This document shows, one piece after another, positions 1 to 9,672 of a stretch of DNA of 64,000 nucleotides. This DNA is from Gordonia sp. PDNC005 (GTDB lineage: Bacteria; Actinomycetota; Actinomycetes; Mycobacteriales; Mycobacteriaceae), in assembly GCF_016919385.1 (NCBI RefSeq), contig NZ_CP070351.1, forward strand, positions 2,294,001-2,358,000, given 5' to 3'. The notes under the pieces are model-generated. The model was not told where the DNA came from, searched no databases, and was given only the letters and a program-made list of their open reading frames with translations. The position numbers and the translations under genes are program-made. How positions within the stretch are numbered: position 1 is the stretch's first letter; each line of letters begins with the position of its first letter.

Positions 1-2102
1 ACACCTCGTACTTCGAGCGGTTCGGCGGCCCCAGCCCGCTGAGCCACATGTGGTCATTGTCGATCGAGGAACAGTTCTACATACTCTGGCCGCTTCTGCT
101 CGGCCTGTTCTACCTCGTCCTGCGCAAGCGCTGGCTGATCAGCCTGGTGACTATTGGACTGGCTCTGGGCTCGTTCTACCTGCTCACGACACTCGCCGAA
201 GCCGGCTTCGACAACACCCGCGCCTATGAGGGCACCGACACGCGTGCCGGCGCACTGCTGATGGGCGCGGCGCTCGCCTTCTGGTGGCCCGCACGCGCCC
301 GGACTGTCACCCACAATCAGCGGTGCACCCTCGATGCCGTGGGCATCGCCGGCCTCGCGGGCGTCCTCTACCTGTGCATGTCCACGGGCGACAACTCTCT
401 CGAGCTCTACGAGTGGGGCATCGCGGTGCTGACTGTCGCGACGATGGGCGTCCTGATGGCGGCGGTCACCCCGTCGACTCTCGTCGCGACAGTCCTGAGC
501 ATGCAGCCGTTCCGGTGGATCGGCGAGCGATCGTACGGCATCTATCTGTGGCACATGCCGCTGGTCGCGTTCCTCCCCGGCATCATCCGTGGAGGCTCAC
601 CGCTGATCAGCTCCATCGTGGTGGTCATCGCGACCCTCGTCATCGCGTCCCTGTCGTGGCGCTATGTGGAGGACCCGATCCGGAGACACGGCTTCCGCGC
701 GGCGCTCACCACTCCACGCCGTCACGAAGACACCATGCGCGCTGCGCTGGCCGCCACCGCAGACTCCGTCTTCACCACCCTCGCGCGACCCTTCAGGTCG
801 GCGAAGCCCGACGATCTCCCCACCGAGGAGCCCCCGATGGCCGACGAACACCCCCAGGACCCCGTTCCCTCCGTCACCGGATGGGACCCCGCGGCGTCCA
901 CCCCCACCGAACCACGGCCTCTCCGAGAGGAGCCGGTGGATGTGGTGCTTCGCGCTCCGCTCGTCGAGGAATCCGTCGATCTCGGTACGCCCGATGCCGA
1001 CGACGTACCCGACGGGGAGCCGACACCCGGCGGTTCCGCTGAGCCTTCGTCTGCCGAGACGGTGCGATTCCGCGTGCCCACCGGTGTCACCGTCTTGGCG
1101 AAGGCGCCGAGCGTGTTGAACCTTCCTCCGAAAGTCGACGAGACGCTCGCGGTGCCGACCACTCCCGCCGACATGGCAACCGACCCCATTGCTGCGGCTT
1201 CTGAGCCGCCCGCCGATCAGGTGCACGCGCCGACGGACCAACGCCGCTCCCCCACCCGCGCCGTTCTCGCGACATTGGTGGTCCTCGGTCTGGCCGTCGG
1301 TTCGATGGTCGCCGTGTCGAAGCTCAATCCCGACCTCCCGATCGTCTCGGCACTTTACAAGTCAGACGACGGCGGCAGCGGCATCGACGATGAACTCGAC
1401 GAAGGTCTGAAGCCCGAACGATCCGGACCCACGTTGCCTGCCGATCAGCGTCGGACCAAGTGTTCGACCGTGATCCACGTCGGCGACTCGACGTCGATCG
1501 GAATGAGCGATCCCGGCATGCAGCCGAACGTCGCACTCCGCCTTGAGGGGCGCTACCGCGCGGTCGGCGCGAAGACCTACATCGAAGACGTCGTCGGCGG
1601 CCGCTCGAGCATGGAGAGGGTGAACGATCAGCCGAACGCCACCGAATCGATCGAGGCCGCTCTCGGCCGCGGCGTGCGGGGCTGCTGGGTGATCGCAATG
1701 GGCATCAACGACACCGCCAACGTGGAGGTCGGGGGCGTCGGCCCCGTCGATATGCGCATCGACAACATCCTCAAGCCGCTCGTCGGTCAGCCTGTGCTGT
1801 GGCCGACCGTCATCACCAACCGACTCAACGAGAATCCGGCGTACGACAACCGTGCGATGCGGAACTTCAACCGCGCCCTCGTTCGGGCGTGCAAGCGCTA
1901 CCCGAACCTGCGAGTCTACGACTGGGCCGGTGAAACCGATCAGGCGTGGTTCCTGGACGGCGTGCACTACACGGAGGCGGGTTACGTCGAGCGTGCTCGA
2001 CGCTTCTCGGTCGCGCTGGCCACCATGTACCCGGCGACGGATCTGCCACCCGCGGGCTGTGTCCTGAAGTCGACAACCGAGGTCGTCCCGCCGCAGCCGT
2101 GA
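1..2102 (+). CDS. Acyltransferase-3 family membrane protein with C-terminal SGNH domain (5' truncated by window edge)
   Basis: The reading frame is open from base 3, so the true start lies outside the window; 699 residues are visible. The visible N-terminus carries the acyltransferase-3 (OafA-like) motif SLSIEEQFY and several membrane helices up to about residue 230. A long acidic, proline-rich linker follows, then one more membrane helix near residue 420. The C-terminal 200 residues form an SGNH hydrolase-like domain: GDS motif near residue 493, GIND block near 560 and DGVH near 653. The family O-acylates cell-envelope glycans, with the SGNH domain on the outer face completing the transfer. 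The substrate cannot be read from sequence. No terminator separates it from the convergent ahpE gene. Confidence 0.88.
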   Translation, partial: TSYFERFGGPSPLSHMWSLSIEEQFYILWPLLLGLFYLVLRKRWLISLVTIGLALGSFYLLTTLAEAGFDNTRAYEGTDTRAGALLMGAALAFWWPARARTVTHNQRCTLDAVGIAGLAGVLYLCMSTGDNSLELYEWGIAVLTVATMGVLMAAVTPSTLVATVLSMQPFRWIGERSYGIYLWHMPLVAFLPGIIRGGSPLISSIVVVIATLVIASLSWRYVEDPIRRHGFRAALTTPRRHEDTMRAALAATADSVFTTLARPFRSAKPDDLPTEEPPMADEHPQDPVPSVTGWDPAASTPTEPRPLREEPVDVVLRAPLVEESVDLGTPDADDVPDGEPTPGGSAEPSSAETVRFRVPTGVTVLAKAPSVLNLPPKVDETLAVPTTPADMATDPIAAASEPPADQVHAPTDQRRSPTRAVLATLVVLGLAVGSMVAVSKLNPDLPIVSALYKSDDGGSGIDDELDEGLKPERSGPTLPADQRRTKCSTVIHVGDSTSIGMSDPGMQPNVALRLEGRYRAVGAKTYIEDVVGGRSSMERVNDQPNATESIEAALGRGVRGCWVIAMGINDTANVEVGGVGPVDMRIDNILKPLVGQPVLWPTVITNRLNENPAYDNRAMRNFNRALVRACKRYPNLRVYDWAGETDQAWFLDGVHYTEAGYVERARRFSVALATMYPATDLPPAGCVLKSTTEVVPPQP

Positions 2103-2124
2103 TTCGAAGGGTGCGCGGGCTCGA

Positions 2125-2613
2125 TCAGGAGCGGAGCGAGAGCGCTTCGTCCCAGGTGTCGACGGTGCGGGCCTCGCCGGGGCCCACCATGTCGGAGAAT
2201 AGGACCGTCCCGTCTCCCGCGACGAGGAACGTACCGCGGTTGGCGTACCCGCGGTCGGGGTCGAGGACTCCGTACTCGCTCGCCACGCCGCCATGCGGCC
2301 AGAAGTCCGAGAGAATCGGGAACAGATAGCCCTGCGCCGACGACCACACTTTGTGTGTCGGCGGCGGGCCGACGGAGACCGCGACGGTCGTCAACGTGCC
2401 GTCCTCGAACTGCGGCAGGTGATCGCGGATGTATCCGAGCTCGCCTTCGCAGGTACCGGTGAAGGCGAGCGGGAAGAACACGATCAGAACGTCGCCCTTC
2501 TCCCGAAGGGCCGACAACGCGACCCGCCTGTTGTTCTGGTCGCGCAGCTCGAACTCGGGGGCGACCGAACCGACGGGCAGCGGGCCGACAGCAATGCTGT
2601 CCGGCGTCGTCAT
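2125..2613 (-). CDS. ahpE: 1-Cys peroxiredoxin, AhpE type
   Basis: This 162-residue peroxiredoxin reduces peroxides in the cytoplasm through a cysteine sulfenic acid. The peroxidatic motif P48-x3-T52-x2-C55 (PLAFTGTC) is intact, and the conserved arginine is in NRGTF near residue 126. The GPPPTHK and SDFWPHG blocks match mycobacterial AhpE closely, as I recall that sequence. The frame is open upstream, but the start was set at MTTPD because its ATG overlaps the stop of the preceding DUF3052 gene by four bases (ATGA), a sign of translational coupling. Gene order with the DUF3052 gene, a lipoprotein and aceE matches the Mycobacterium tuberculosis Rv2238c-Rv2241 neighbourhood. Confidence 0.95.
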   Translation of the reverse strand: MTTPDSIAVGPLPVGSVAPEFELRDQNNRRVALSALREKGDVLIVFFPLAFTGTCEGELGYIRDHLPQFEDGTLTTVAVSVGPPPTHKVWSSAQGYLFPILSDFWPHGGVASEYGVLDPDRGYANRGTFLVAGDGTVLFSDMVGPGEARTVDTWDEALSLRS

Positions 2614-3029
2614 GCTCGTTTGCCCGACCGAGCCTTCGGTGTCACCAGACGTGCACCGGTCCAGTCGCCGAGGCTCGTCACTGATGTCTGAGTGAGTCCA
2701 GCGGTGGGCGCCGACTCCGCGATGACCGTCGGGTCGACGTAGCCGTCGCGTCCGGTCTTCGGCGAGAGCACCCAGATGAATCCACCTTCGGCGAGCGGGC
2801 CGATGGCGTCCATCAGAGCGTCGACGAGGTCGCCGTCGTCGTCTCGCCACCACAGGACCACGGCGTCGACGACGTCGATCGCGTCCTCGTCGAGCATCTC
2901 CGCATCGATCGCGTCTTCGATCTCGATGCGCAGATCGTCGTCGGTGTCCTCGTCCCAACCGCGCTCCTGGATCACCATTCCGTTGGTGAATCCGAGCTTG
3001 CTCGCCTTGTCGTCCGTGGCGGCTACCAC
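2610..3029 (-). CDS. DUF3052 family protein
   Basis: A 139-residue acidic, soluble protein of the DUF3052 family, equivalent by position and sequence to M. tuberculosis Rv2239c. It has no signal peptide, membrane helix or recognisable catalytic motif. The stretch between residues 25 and 60 is rich in Asp and Glu, followed by a hydrophobic WVLSPKTGR block. It is the first gene of a two-gene operon and shares an ATGA overlap with ahpE, so a role linked to peroxide handling is a reasonable but unproven inference. Function is unknown. Confidence 0.88.
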   Translation of the reverse strand: MVAATDDKASKLGFTNGMVIQERGWDEDTDDDLRIEIEDAIDAEMLDEDAIDVVDAVVLWWRDDDGDLVDALMDAIGPLAEGGFIWVLSPKTGRDGYVDPTVIAESAPTAGLTQTSVTSLGDWTGARLVTPKARSGKRA

Positions 3030-3084
3030 CGCGTGTGTCCTCCCGTTTGTTTACATGGGTCCTGTTCACTCGACCGTGCCGTTT

Positions 3085-3117
3085 GCCGTGTATTCACGGC
3101 CGACAACGTCATTGTCG
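3085..3117. promoter_or_regulatory. Two adjacent short inverted repeats upstream of the DUF3052-ahpE operon
   Basis: GCCGTG/CACGGC (3085-3090 and 3095-3100, 4-nt loop) is followed directly by CGACAA/TTGTCG (3101-3106 and 3112-3117, 5-nt loop). They lie 56-88 bases before the DUF3052 start, in the likely promoter region. They could be a regulator site, or the terminator of the lipoprotein gene upstream on the same strand. No poly-T follows either one. Confidence 0.4.
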
Positions 3118-3211
3118 AGCGAAACTCAGTTCAAGACTAGAGGTTCGACGGGCATCCCGACAGTGGACACCCGGTGTTTCCCTCGCCCGATCATGTTCTG
3201 CGGGCACGGAT

Positions 3212-3739
3212 TCACTCCGCAGGGAGGAACTCCGAGCATTTGTTGAGTGCCGCACTGCGATCGCTTCCCCAGGTGTCCGACGCCGCGTTGAGGCCGCCGA
3301 GCTGCTTCTCGCCGATCCGCTCGGCGAGATCGTCCGAACTGTCCACGAATCGGTTGACAGCTCCGAGAAGGTCCGACGGCGTGGCGGGCGCTATCGCCTT
3401 GCGGACCTGGTCGGCGCCTGCGGTGAGAGTGTCGGCGGCCCAGCGGTCCTCTGACGACATCTTGTCGTACGTCTGCACATTGTTGAGCTTGGTGATGAAG
3501 ACGTTGTAGTCGCGAACCATCGCTCCGGCGGAGGTGATCACATTGCGGCACACCTGGACCGCCGCGATCTTCTCCAGTTCGGAACGCTCTGCGGTCGGGA
3601 CCGGAGCGACCCGACTCGTGCCGACCGACGACGGTGTCGAGACGACTGACGGCGACGGCGTCGAATCCTCCGAGCACGAGGCGACGAGTACCGACAGCAC
3701 GATCACAACCGCGACGCCTGCCACCGCACGGTCCATCAT
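3212..3739 (-). CDS. Putative lipoprotein (Rv2240c-like)
   Basis: A 175-residue protein with a lipoprotein signal peptide: a hydrophobic stretch at residues 5-20 ending in the lipobox VAS-C22. The mature part starts with a Ser/Thr/Pro-rich linker and continues as a helical domain with two more cysteines (around residues 63 and 168) that may form a disulfide. It occupies the position of M. tuberculosis Rv2240c, between the DUF3052 gene and aceE and divergent from aceE. Two consecutive ATG codons (3739 and 3736) could each serve as start. It is predicted to be membrane-anchored outside the cell; function is unknown. Confidence 0.82.
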   Translation of the reverse strand: MMDRAVAGVAVVIVLSVLVASCSEDSTPSPSVVSTPSSVGTSRVAPVPTAERSELEKIAAVQVCRNVITSAGAMVRDYNVFITKLNNVQTYDKMSSEDRWAADTLTAGADQVRKAIAPATPSDLLGAVNRFVDSSDDLAERIGEKQLGGLNAASDTWGSDRSAALNKCSEFLPAE

Positions 3740-3959
3740 CGGTTCGCCTCCCCACCCGTGAAATGAATCGAACTAGGTTACCGCAGAGTAGAACGTGTGA
3801 CTGGGCACATCGACTGCCGAGAGCGGTGATTTACGGCACGATGGAACAGTGGTTCACCAAGAATCCTTGTGGACCCTAATCGATCCGCCGTCACACCCCG
3901 ACGGCCCCACAGCGAGCCCGCCGACCTGTCCCCGGCTCGCCGACGAGAATGGTGGATTT

Positions 3960-6740
3960 GTGACTGACCCGACCATGACCAGCCCCAACGACGGTCCCAC
4001 GCGCACAAGCCGCGTCGAAGTGATCCGCGACGGCGTCGCGTCGTACCTCGCCGACAGCGATCCGACCGAAACCGATGAATGGCTGGAATCGTTCGATGCG
4101 ATGCTGAGTGCTGCAGGCCCGGAGCGGGCTCGCTACCTGATGCTCCGCATGCTCGAACGGGCCGACGACAATCGCGTTGCGCTGCCACCGCTCACCTCGA
4201 CGGACTACGTCAACACCATCCCGACCGACCTCGAACCCGAGTTCCCCGGCGATGAGGACCTCGAGCGTAGGTTCCGCGCGTTCATCCGGTGGAACGCCGC
4301 AATCATGGTCCACCGCGCGCAGCGCCCCGGCATCGGCGTCGGCGGCCACATCTCGACCTACGCGTCGTCGGCGTCGCTGTACGAAGTCGGCTTCAACCAC
4401 TTCTTCCGCGGACCGAACCACCCGGGCGGCGGCGATCAGATCTTCGTGCAGGGCCATGCCTCTCCCGGTGTCTACGCCCGCGCGTTCCTCGAGGGGCGCA
4501 TCGACGAGCACCGCATGGACGGGTTCCGCCAGGAGCACAGCCACGCCGGGCTCGGCGGCGGCCTGCCGTCATACCCGCATCCTCGCCTGATGCCCGACTT
4601 CTGGCAGTTCCCCACGGTGTCGATGGGCCTCGGCCCGATGAACGCCATCTATCAGGCGCGGTTCAACCACTACCTGCACGACCGCGGCATCAAAGACACC
4701 TCCGATCAGCACGTGTGGGCGTTCCTCGGCGACGGCGAGATGGACGAGGCCGAGTCGCGGGGCCTTGCGCACGTCGCGGCGACCGAGGGCCTGGACAATC
4801 TGACGTTTGTCGTCAACTGCAACCTGCAGCGGCTCGACGGCCCGGTCCGCGGCAACGGCAAGATCATCCAGGAGCTCGAATCGTTCTTCCGCGGCGCGGG
4901 CTGGAACGTCATCAAGGTCGTCTGGGGCCGCGAGTGGGACGCACTCTTCCACGCCGACCAGGACGGCGCCCTCGTCAATCTGATGAACAAGACGCGCGAC
5001 GGCGACTTCCAGACCTTCCGAGCCAACGACGGACAGTTCATCCGCGAGCAGTTCTTCAACCGCGACCCTCGCACGAAGGCGCTCGTCGAGAATCTCACCG
5101 ACCAGGACATCTGGCAGCTCAAGCGCGGCGGCCACGACTACCGCAAGGTCTACGCCGCGTACAACGCCGCCATGAATCACAAGGGGCAGCCGACCGTCAT
5201 CCTCGCGAAGACGATCAAGGGTTACACGCTCGGCAAGCATTTCGAGGGCCGCAACGCGACCCACCAGATGAAGAAGCTGACTCTCGACGACCTCAAGGCG
5301 TTCCGCGACACCTCTCGGGTCCCGATCACCGACGCCCAGCTCGAGGCCGACCCGTATCTGCCGCCGTACTACCACCCCGGCGCGGATTCGCCGGAGATCC
5401 AGTACCTCCTCGATCGCCGTCGCGACCTCGGCGGCTTCCTGCCGTCACGGCGGACGACAACTATCCCACTGCACCCGGACACCACCAAAGCCCTCGCCGT
5501 CACTGCGAAGGGATCGGGCAATCAGCAGGTCGCGACCACGATGGCCCTGGTCCGCATCTTCAAGGAGCTTCTCCGCGACAAGGAGATCGGCGAGCGCATC
5601 GTGCCGATCATCCCCGACGAGGCGCGCACCTTCGGCATGGACTCGTGGTTCCCGACCCTCAAGATCTACAACCGGAACGGCCAGCAGTACCGGTCGGTCG
5701 ACGCCGAGCTGATGCTCGCCTACAAGGAGGCCAAGGAAGGCCAGATCCTGCACGAGGGAATCAACGAAGCGGGTTCCACCGCGAGCTTCACCGCCGTCGG
5801 CACGTCGTACGCCACTCACGGCGAGCCGATGATCCCGCTGTACATCTTCTACTCGATGTTCGGGTTCCAGCGGACCGGCGACGGCTTCTGGGCGGCCGCC
5901 GACCAGATGTCACGAGGCTTCGTGATCGGTGCGACGGCCGGTCGCACCACGCTGACCGGCGAGGGCCTGCAGCACGCCGACGGCCACTCGCCGTTGATCG
6001 CCGCGACCAATCCCGGAGTCGTCTCATACGATCCGGCGTTCGCGTACGAACTCGCCGCCATCGTCGACAACGGCCTGACCCGCATGTACGGCGAGAACCC
6101 TGACGACGTGTATTTCTACATCACCGTCTACAACGAGCCGATCACTCAGCCCGCACGTCCGGACGACCTCGACGTCGATGGTCTGCTCAAGGGCGGCTAC
6201 CTGTTCCGCAAGGGCCCCGACGGAAAGACGCACCGCGCAAGCATCCTCGTCTCGGGTGTCACCATGGGCGACGCGCTGCGAGCTCAGGATCTGCTCGCCG
6301 ACGAATGGGACGTCTCCGCGGACGTGTACTCGATCACCTCGTGGTCGGAGCTCGCGCGCGACGGCATCGACGCCGACCGTGGGGAGTTGCGGGACCCGAC
6401 GCAGTCGCGCACCCCGCATCTGACGGCGCTGCTGGCCGGTTCGTCGGGCCCGACGGTCGGTGTCTCGGATTACATGCGTGGGGTCCAGGAGCAGGTCCGG
6501 GCTTATGTTCCCGGCACCTACCTGACGCTGGGCGCGGACGGTTTCGGGTTCTCCGACACCCGTCCCGCCGCTCGACGGTTCTTCAACATCGACGCGGAGT
6601 CGATCGCCGTCGGCGTCCTGGTCGGACTGGCCCGTGACGGCGAGGTGGACCGGTCGGTGGCAGCACAGGCCGCCGACAAGTACCAGATCACCGACGTCAC
6701 CGCGGCACCGGAGCAGACCAGCGATCCCGGCGTCGCATAG
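3960..6740 (+). CDS. aceE: Pyruvate dehydrogenase E1 component, homodimeric type
   Basis: This enzyme decarboxylates pyruvate with thiamine diphosphate and acetylates the lipoyl E2, feeding acetyl-CoA to the TCA cycle and to the fatty-acid genes just downstream. From a GTG start at 3960 it is 926 residues. The thiamine-diphosphate motif starts with GDGEMDE near residue 257 and ends in VNCN about 30 residues later. Further highly conserved blocks are [16 protein letters not shown]-like FRQEHSHAG and [11 protein letters not shown]. The frame is open to 3849, but residues before GTG 3960 do not resemble AceE. ATG 3975 is an alternative start. No strong ribosome site precedes either, so a leaderless or weakly initiated message is possible. 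Confidence 0.96.
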   Translation: MTDPTMTSPNDGPTRTSRVEVIRDGVASYLADSDPTETDEWLESFDAMLSAAGPERARYLMLRMLERADDNRVALPPLTSTDYVNTIPTDLEPEFPGDEDLERRFRAFIRWNAAIMVHRAQRPGIGVGGHISTYASSASLYEVGFNHFFRGPNHPGGGDQIFVQGHASPGVYARAFLEGRIDEHRMDGFRQEHSHAGLGGGLPSYPHPRLMPDFWQFPTVSMGLGPMNAIYQARFNHYLHDRGIKDTSDQHVWAFLGDGEMDEAESRGLAHVAATEGLDNLTFVVNCNLQRLDGPVRGNGKIIQELESFFRGAGWNVIKVVWGREWDALFHADQDGALVNLMNKTRDGDFQTFRANDGQFIREQFFNRDPRTKALVENLTDQDIWQLKRGGHDYRKVYAAYNAAMNHKGQPTVILAKTIKGYTLGKHFEGRNATHQMKKLTLDDLKAFRDTSRVPITDAQLEADPYLPPYYHPGADSPEIQYLLDRRRDLGGFLPSRRTTTIPLHPDTTKALAVTAKGSGNQQVATTMALVRIFKELLRDKEIGERIVPIIPDEARTFGMDSWFPTLKIYNRNGQQYRSVDAELMLAYKEAKEGQILHEGINEAGSTASFTAVGTSYATHGEPMIPLYIFYSMFGFQRTGDGFWAAADQMSRGFVIGATAGRTTLTGEGLQHADGHSPLIAATNPGVVSYDPAFAYELAAIVDNGLTRMYGENPDDVYFYITVYNEPITQPARPDDLDVDGLLKGGYLFRKGPDGKTHRASILVSGVTMGDALRAQDLLADEWDVSADVYSITSWSELARDGIDADRGELRDPTQSRTPHLTALLAGSSGPTVGVSDYMRGVQEQVRAYVPGTYLTLGADGFGFSDTRPAARRFFNIDAESIAVGVLVGLARDGEVDRSVAAQAADKYQITDVTAAPEQTSDPGVA

Positions 6741-6752
6741 ACGCCGACCGCT

Positions 6753-6799
6753 AGAGGGCGCAGATCGTGAGTGCACGCCGGTCACGATCTGCGCCCTCT
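6753..6799 (+). terminator. Strong hairpin after aceE
   Basis: A perfect 18-bp inverted repeat (6753-6770 with 6782-6799) encloses an 11-nt loop, starting 12 bases after the aceE stop. There is no U-tract, as is common for actinobacterial intrinsic terminators. It separates aceE from the regulator gene. Confidence 0.8.
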
Positions 6800-6859
6800 G
6801 TGCAACCGGGCCGGGCGCACGCCCCTCGGATCAGACGACCTGCACGTTAGATTGGTTGC

Positions 6860-8149
6860 GTGCCCGAAGAACAGCAACCAACCAGCGAAGCACTCGCCGC
6901 GAGTGCCGCATCCGGTGTGCTCTACAACAGTCGCGGGGCTCACGTACCGGCGCCCGCCACCGTGCACGATGCGCTGCCGGATGCTCTGCTGCGGCGAATG
7001 AAGCTGTACAGCGGACGCCTCGCGACCGAGGCGGTCCACGCGATGTCGGAGCAACTGCCCTATTTCACCGAGCTGGACGCCGGGCAGAAGGCCAGCGTCC
7101 AACTCGTCGTGCAGACGTCTGTTGTGAACTTCGTCGAATGGATCCAGGATCCCGAGGGAAACGTCAAGTTCACTGTTCAGGCGTTTCAGGTGGTGCCCCA
7201 GGACCTGGCACGGCGAGTCACCCTCCTGCAGACCGTCGAGATGGTTCGCGTCGCGATGGAGTTCTTCGAGAAGTGGCTGCCGCTGCTGGCGAGGAACGAC
7301 GTCCAACTGCGCGCACTGACCGAATCGGTGCTGCGCTACGGCAGAGAGATCGGATTCGCCGCAGCGGCCATCTACGCGTCGGCCGCCGAGTCACGCGGCG
7401 CGTGGGACTCCCGGATGGAAGCGCTGGTCGTCGACGCCGTCGTCCGCGGCGACGGCAGCACCGAGCTGCTGTCCCGCGCCGCCGCTCTCAATTGGCCGAG
7501 CGACACGCAGGCCACCGTCATCGTCGGAACCCCGCCACCCGAACAGAACGTGTCGGTGCCGCTCGCGATCCACAACACCGGCAAGCACCATGATCGCGCG
7601 ACGCTGACCGTCGTCCAGGGCAGCACACTTGTCGCGATCGTCGGCGGCACCCTCAGCTCCACCGACCGGTTTCTGACCGACCTCCTCGACAACTTCGCGG
7701 ACGGTCCGGTCGTCATCGGACCGACGATGCCGAATCTGACGGTGGCTCACGCCTCTGCGGTCGAGGCGATGACCGCTGCGGACGCAGTACGCGGCTGGCC
7801 CGGTGCACCGCGTCCGGTGCACAGTTCCGATCTGCTCCCCGAGCGAGCCTTGAACGGGGACCAGGCGGCCGCGCAGATGCTGATCGATTCTCTGATCACG
7901 CCGCTCGGCGGCGACGGGCAGACCCTGCAAGCCACCCTCGAGGCGTATCTCGACGCGGGCGGGTCCATCGAATCCTGCGCGCGGGAACTGTACATACATC
8001 CGAACACTGTGCGATATCGACTAAAAAAGGTGACTGACGTCACTGGACGTGACCCAGGTAACTCGCGGGACGCATATGTCCTTCGGGTGGCACTGACAGT
8101 CGCTCGGCTCGCCCGAAATCAACAACAAACGCCCCCCATAGTCACCTGA
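6860..8149 (+). CDS. mabR: PucR/CdaR-type transcriptional regulator, MabR-like (Rv2242-like)
   Basis: A 429-residue regulator with a C-terminal PucR-type helix-turn-helix at about residues 365-425, recognised by LEAYLDAGGSIESCARELYIHPNTVRYRLKKV. The region before it looks like the GGDEF-related middle domain of CdaR proteins. It sits between aceE and fabD exactly where M. tuberculosis Rv2242 (MabR) lies; MabR is known to regulate the FAS-II operon fabD-acpM-kasA-kasB-accD6. The start is a GTG at 6860. An inverted repeat at 8258-8278 in front of fabD is a natural candidate for its binding site. The symbol is given by synteny and family, not by experiment. Confidence 0.83.
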   Translation: MPEEQQPTSEALAASAASGVLYNSRGAHVPAPATVHDALPDALLRRMKLYSGRLATEAVHAMSEQLPYFTELDAGQKASVQLVVQTSVVNFVEWIQDPEGNVKFTVQAFQVVPQDLARRVTLLQTVEMVRVAMEFFEKWLPLLARNDVQLRALTESVLRYGREIGFAAAAIYASAAESRGAWDSRMEALVVDAVVRGDGSTELLSRAAALNWPSDTQATVIVGTPPPEQNVSVPLAIHNTGKHHDRATLTVVQGSTLVAIVGGTLSSTDRFLTDLLDNFADGPVVIGPTMPNLTVAHASAVEAMTAADAVRGWPGAPRPVHSSDLLPERALNGDQAAAQMLIDSLITPLGGDGQTLQATLEAYLDAGGSIESCARELYIHPNTVRYRLKKVTDVTGRDPGNSRDAYVLRVALTVARLARNQQQTPPIVT

Positions 8150-8257
8150 GTCACATACGCCCCGGGACTTTCGGACTCAATGCCAGGTGCCGTAATATTT
8201 TCTCCATATCGGTAACAGATCACGAGCCGGTGACGATGCGGATGCCCTTAGGGATTC

Positions 8258-8278
8258 ATTTGTAGGGTTCCCACAAAT
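8258..8278. promoter_or_regulatory. Inverted repeat in the fabD promoter region, candidate MabR operator
   Basis: ATTTGT (8258-8263) and ACAAAT (8273-8278) form a perfect 6-bp inverted repeat with 9 nt between them. It lies 66 bases before fabD in an AT-rich patch that is unusual for this genome. Assignment to MabR is inference. Confidence 0.45.
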
Positions 8279-8343
8279 TTCGTTCTGCAGGTTCATACGA
8301 CTCAACACCATCCAGACGACCGTTGAGGGTGTTGTCTTGTCAC

Positions 8344-9255
8344 GTGCTTTCGTTGCTTGCGCCCGGACAGGGCTCTCAGACACCCGGCATGCTCACCGAA
8401 TGGTTGGAGCAGCCCGGTGCCCGCGATCGTGTCGCGACTTGGTCGGAGACCGTCGGCCTCGACCTCGTTCGTCTCGGGACCGTCGCCACGGCCGACGAGA
8501 TCACCGACACCGCGGTGACGCAGCCGCTCGTCGTCGTCTCGGCGCTCTTGGCTTTCAATGAGTTCCGCAACCGCAACGGCGAGCTGCCCGCAGACACCAT
8601 CGTCGCGGGCCACTCCGTTGGAGAACTCGCGGCCGCAGCCATCACCGGAGTGATCACCGACGACGAAGCAGTCCGCCTCGCAGGAATCCGCGGCGGCGAG
8701 ATGGCCAAGGCCTGCGCCCTCGAAGCGACCACCATGGCCGCGGTGTTGGGCGGCGACGAGACCGCCGTCCTCGCGCGCCTCGCCGAACTCGACCTCATTC
8801 CGGCGAACCGCAATGCAGTCGGCCAGATCGTCGCCGCGGGGTCGGTCGCCGCGATCGACGAACTGATCGCCAACCCGCCCGAGAAAGCACGCACCCGCAA
8901 GCTGGCCGTGGCGGGCGCCTTTCACACCCACTACATGGCGCCGGCACGCGATGCGGTCGCCGCGGCCGCCGCCGACATCACCCCGAATGACCCGAACCGC
9001 ACACTCCTCTCGAACTCCGACGGGGCAGCAGTGACCGAAGGGTCCGCTGCACTCGCCAAGCTCGTCGACCAGGTCACCAGTCCCGTACGTTGGGACCTGT
9101 GCTCGGCCACGATGCGCGCCGCAGGTGTCGACGCCATCATCGAACTCACGCCGGCGGGCGCTCTCGTGGGCATCGCCAAGCGTGAACTCAAAGGCGTGCC
9201 CTCGCGCGCCGTCAAGGTCCCCGCAGATCTGGAGGACCTCCCAGGACTTGGATGA
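8344..9255 (+). CDS. fabD: Malonyl-CoA:ACP transacylase
   Basis: This enzyme moves malonyl groups from CoA to AcpM for FAS-II elongation. From GTG 8344 it is 303 residues, the usual length. The oxyanion-loop motif GQGSQ is at residues 8-12, the catalytic serine is S91 in GHSVGE, and the catalytic histidine is H194 in GAFHTH. The frame is open upstream to TTG 8323, but homology to mycobacterial FabD begins at VLSLLAPGQGSQ. The only purine-rich element, GAGGG near 8325-8329, sits rather far (about 14 nt) from this GTG. It is the first gene of the fabD-acpM-kasA-accD6 operon. Confidence 0.95.
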   Translation: MLSLLAPGQGSQTPGMLTEWLEQPGARDRVATWSETVGLDLVRLGTVATADEITDTAVTQPLVVVSALLAFNEFRNRNGELPADTIVAGHSVGELAAAAITGVITDDEAVRLAGIRGGEMAKACALEATTMAAVLGGDETAVLARLAELDLIPANRNAVGQIVAAGSVAAIDELIANPPEKARTRKLAVAGAFHTHYMAPARDAVAAAAADITPNDPNRTLLSNSDGAAVTEGSAALAKLVDQVTSPVRWDLCSATMRAAGVDAIIELTPAGALVGIAKRELKGVPSRAVKVPADLEDLPGLG

Positions 9256-9368
9256 GGCCGGACACCCCCGGCCGTCGGAGGCCGCTCCACCCGAGCGGAT
9301 GTCCAGCAGCGAACCCCGCTGACCTCCGGAACCCCCGCAAGCAACACACAGAAGAAGGGAGCCACATC

Positions 9369-9671
9369 GTGGCCGCCACTCAGGAACAGCTCGTCGCCGG
9401 CATCGCAGAGATCGTCGAAGAGGTCACCGGCATCGAGCCGTCAGAAGTGACCCTCGAGAAGTCGTTCGTCGACGACCTGGACATCGACTCGCTGTCGATG
9501 GTCGAGATCGCCGTCCAGGTCGAGGACAAGTACGGCGTCAAGGTCCCCGATGAGGATCTCGCCAGCCTGCGCACCGTCGGCGACACTGTCGCCTACGTCC
9601 AGAAGCTCGAGGCCGAGAACCCGGAGACCGCCGCAGCGATCGCCGCTCAGATCGAGGCGAGCCAGGCCTGA
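9369..9671 (+). CDS. acpM: Meromycolate-extension acyl carrier protein
   Basis: A 100-residue acyl carrier protein that carries growing meromycolate chains as thioesters on phosphopantetheine. The attachment site is S41 in DIDSLS, the same residue number as in M. tuberculosis AcpM. A C-terminal extension after the four-helix core ends in an Ala/Glu-rich helix, a mark of AcpM over ordinary AcpP. The GTG start at 9369 is preceded by AAGGGAG with a 7-nt gap. The frame is open upstream as far as fabD, but that part has no ACP similarity. The stop is one base before the kasA ATG. Confidence 0.95.
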   Translation: MAATQEQLVAGIAEIVEEVTGIEPSEVTLEKSFVDDLDIDSLSMVEIAVQVEDKYGVKVPDEDLASLRTVGDTVAYVQKLEAENPETAAAIAAQIEASQA

Positions 9672-9672
9672 T

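Noticed and set aside
8150..8343. Riboswitch upstream of fabD
   Set aside because: Only a short operator-like repeat is visible; no conserved aptamer pattern recognised.
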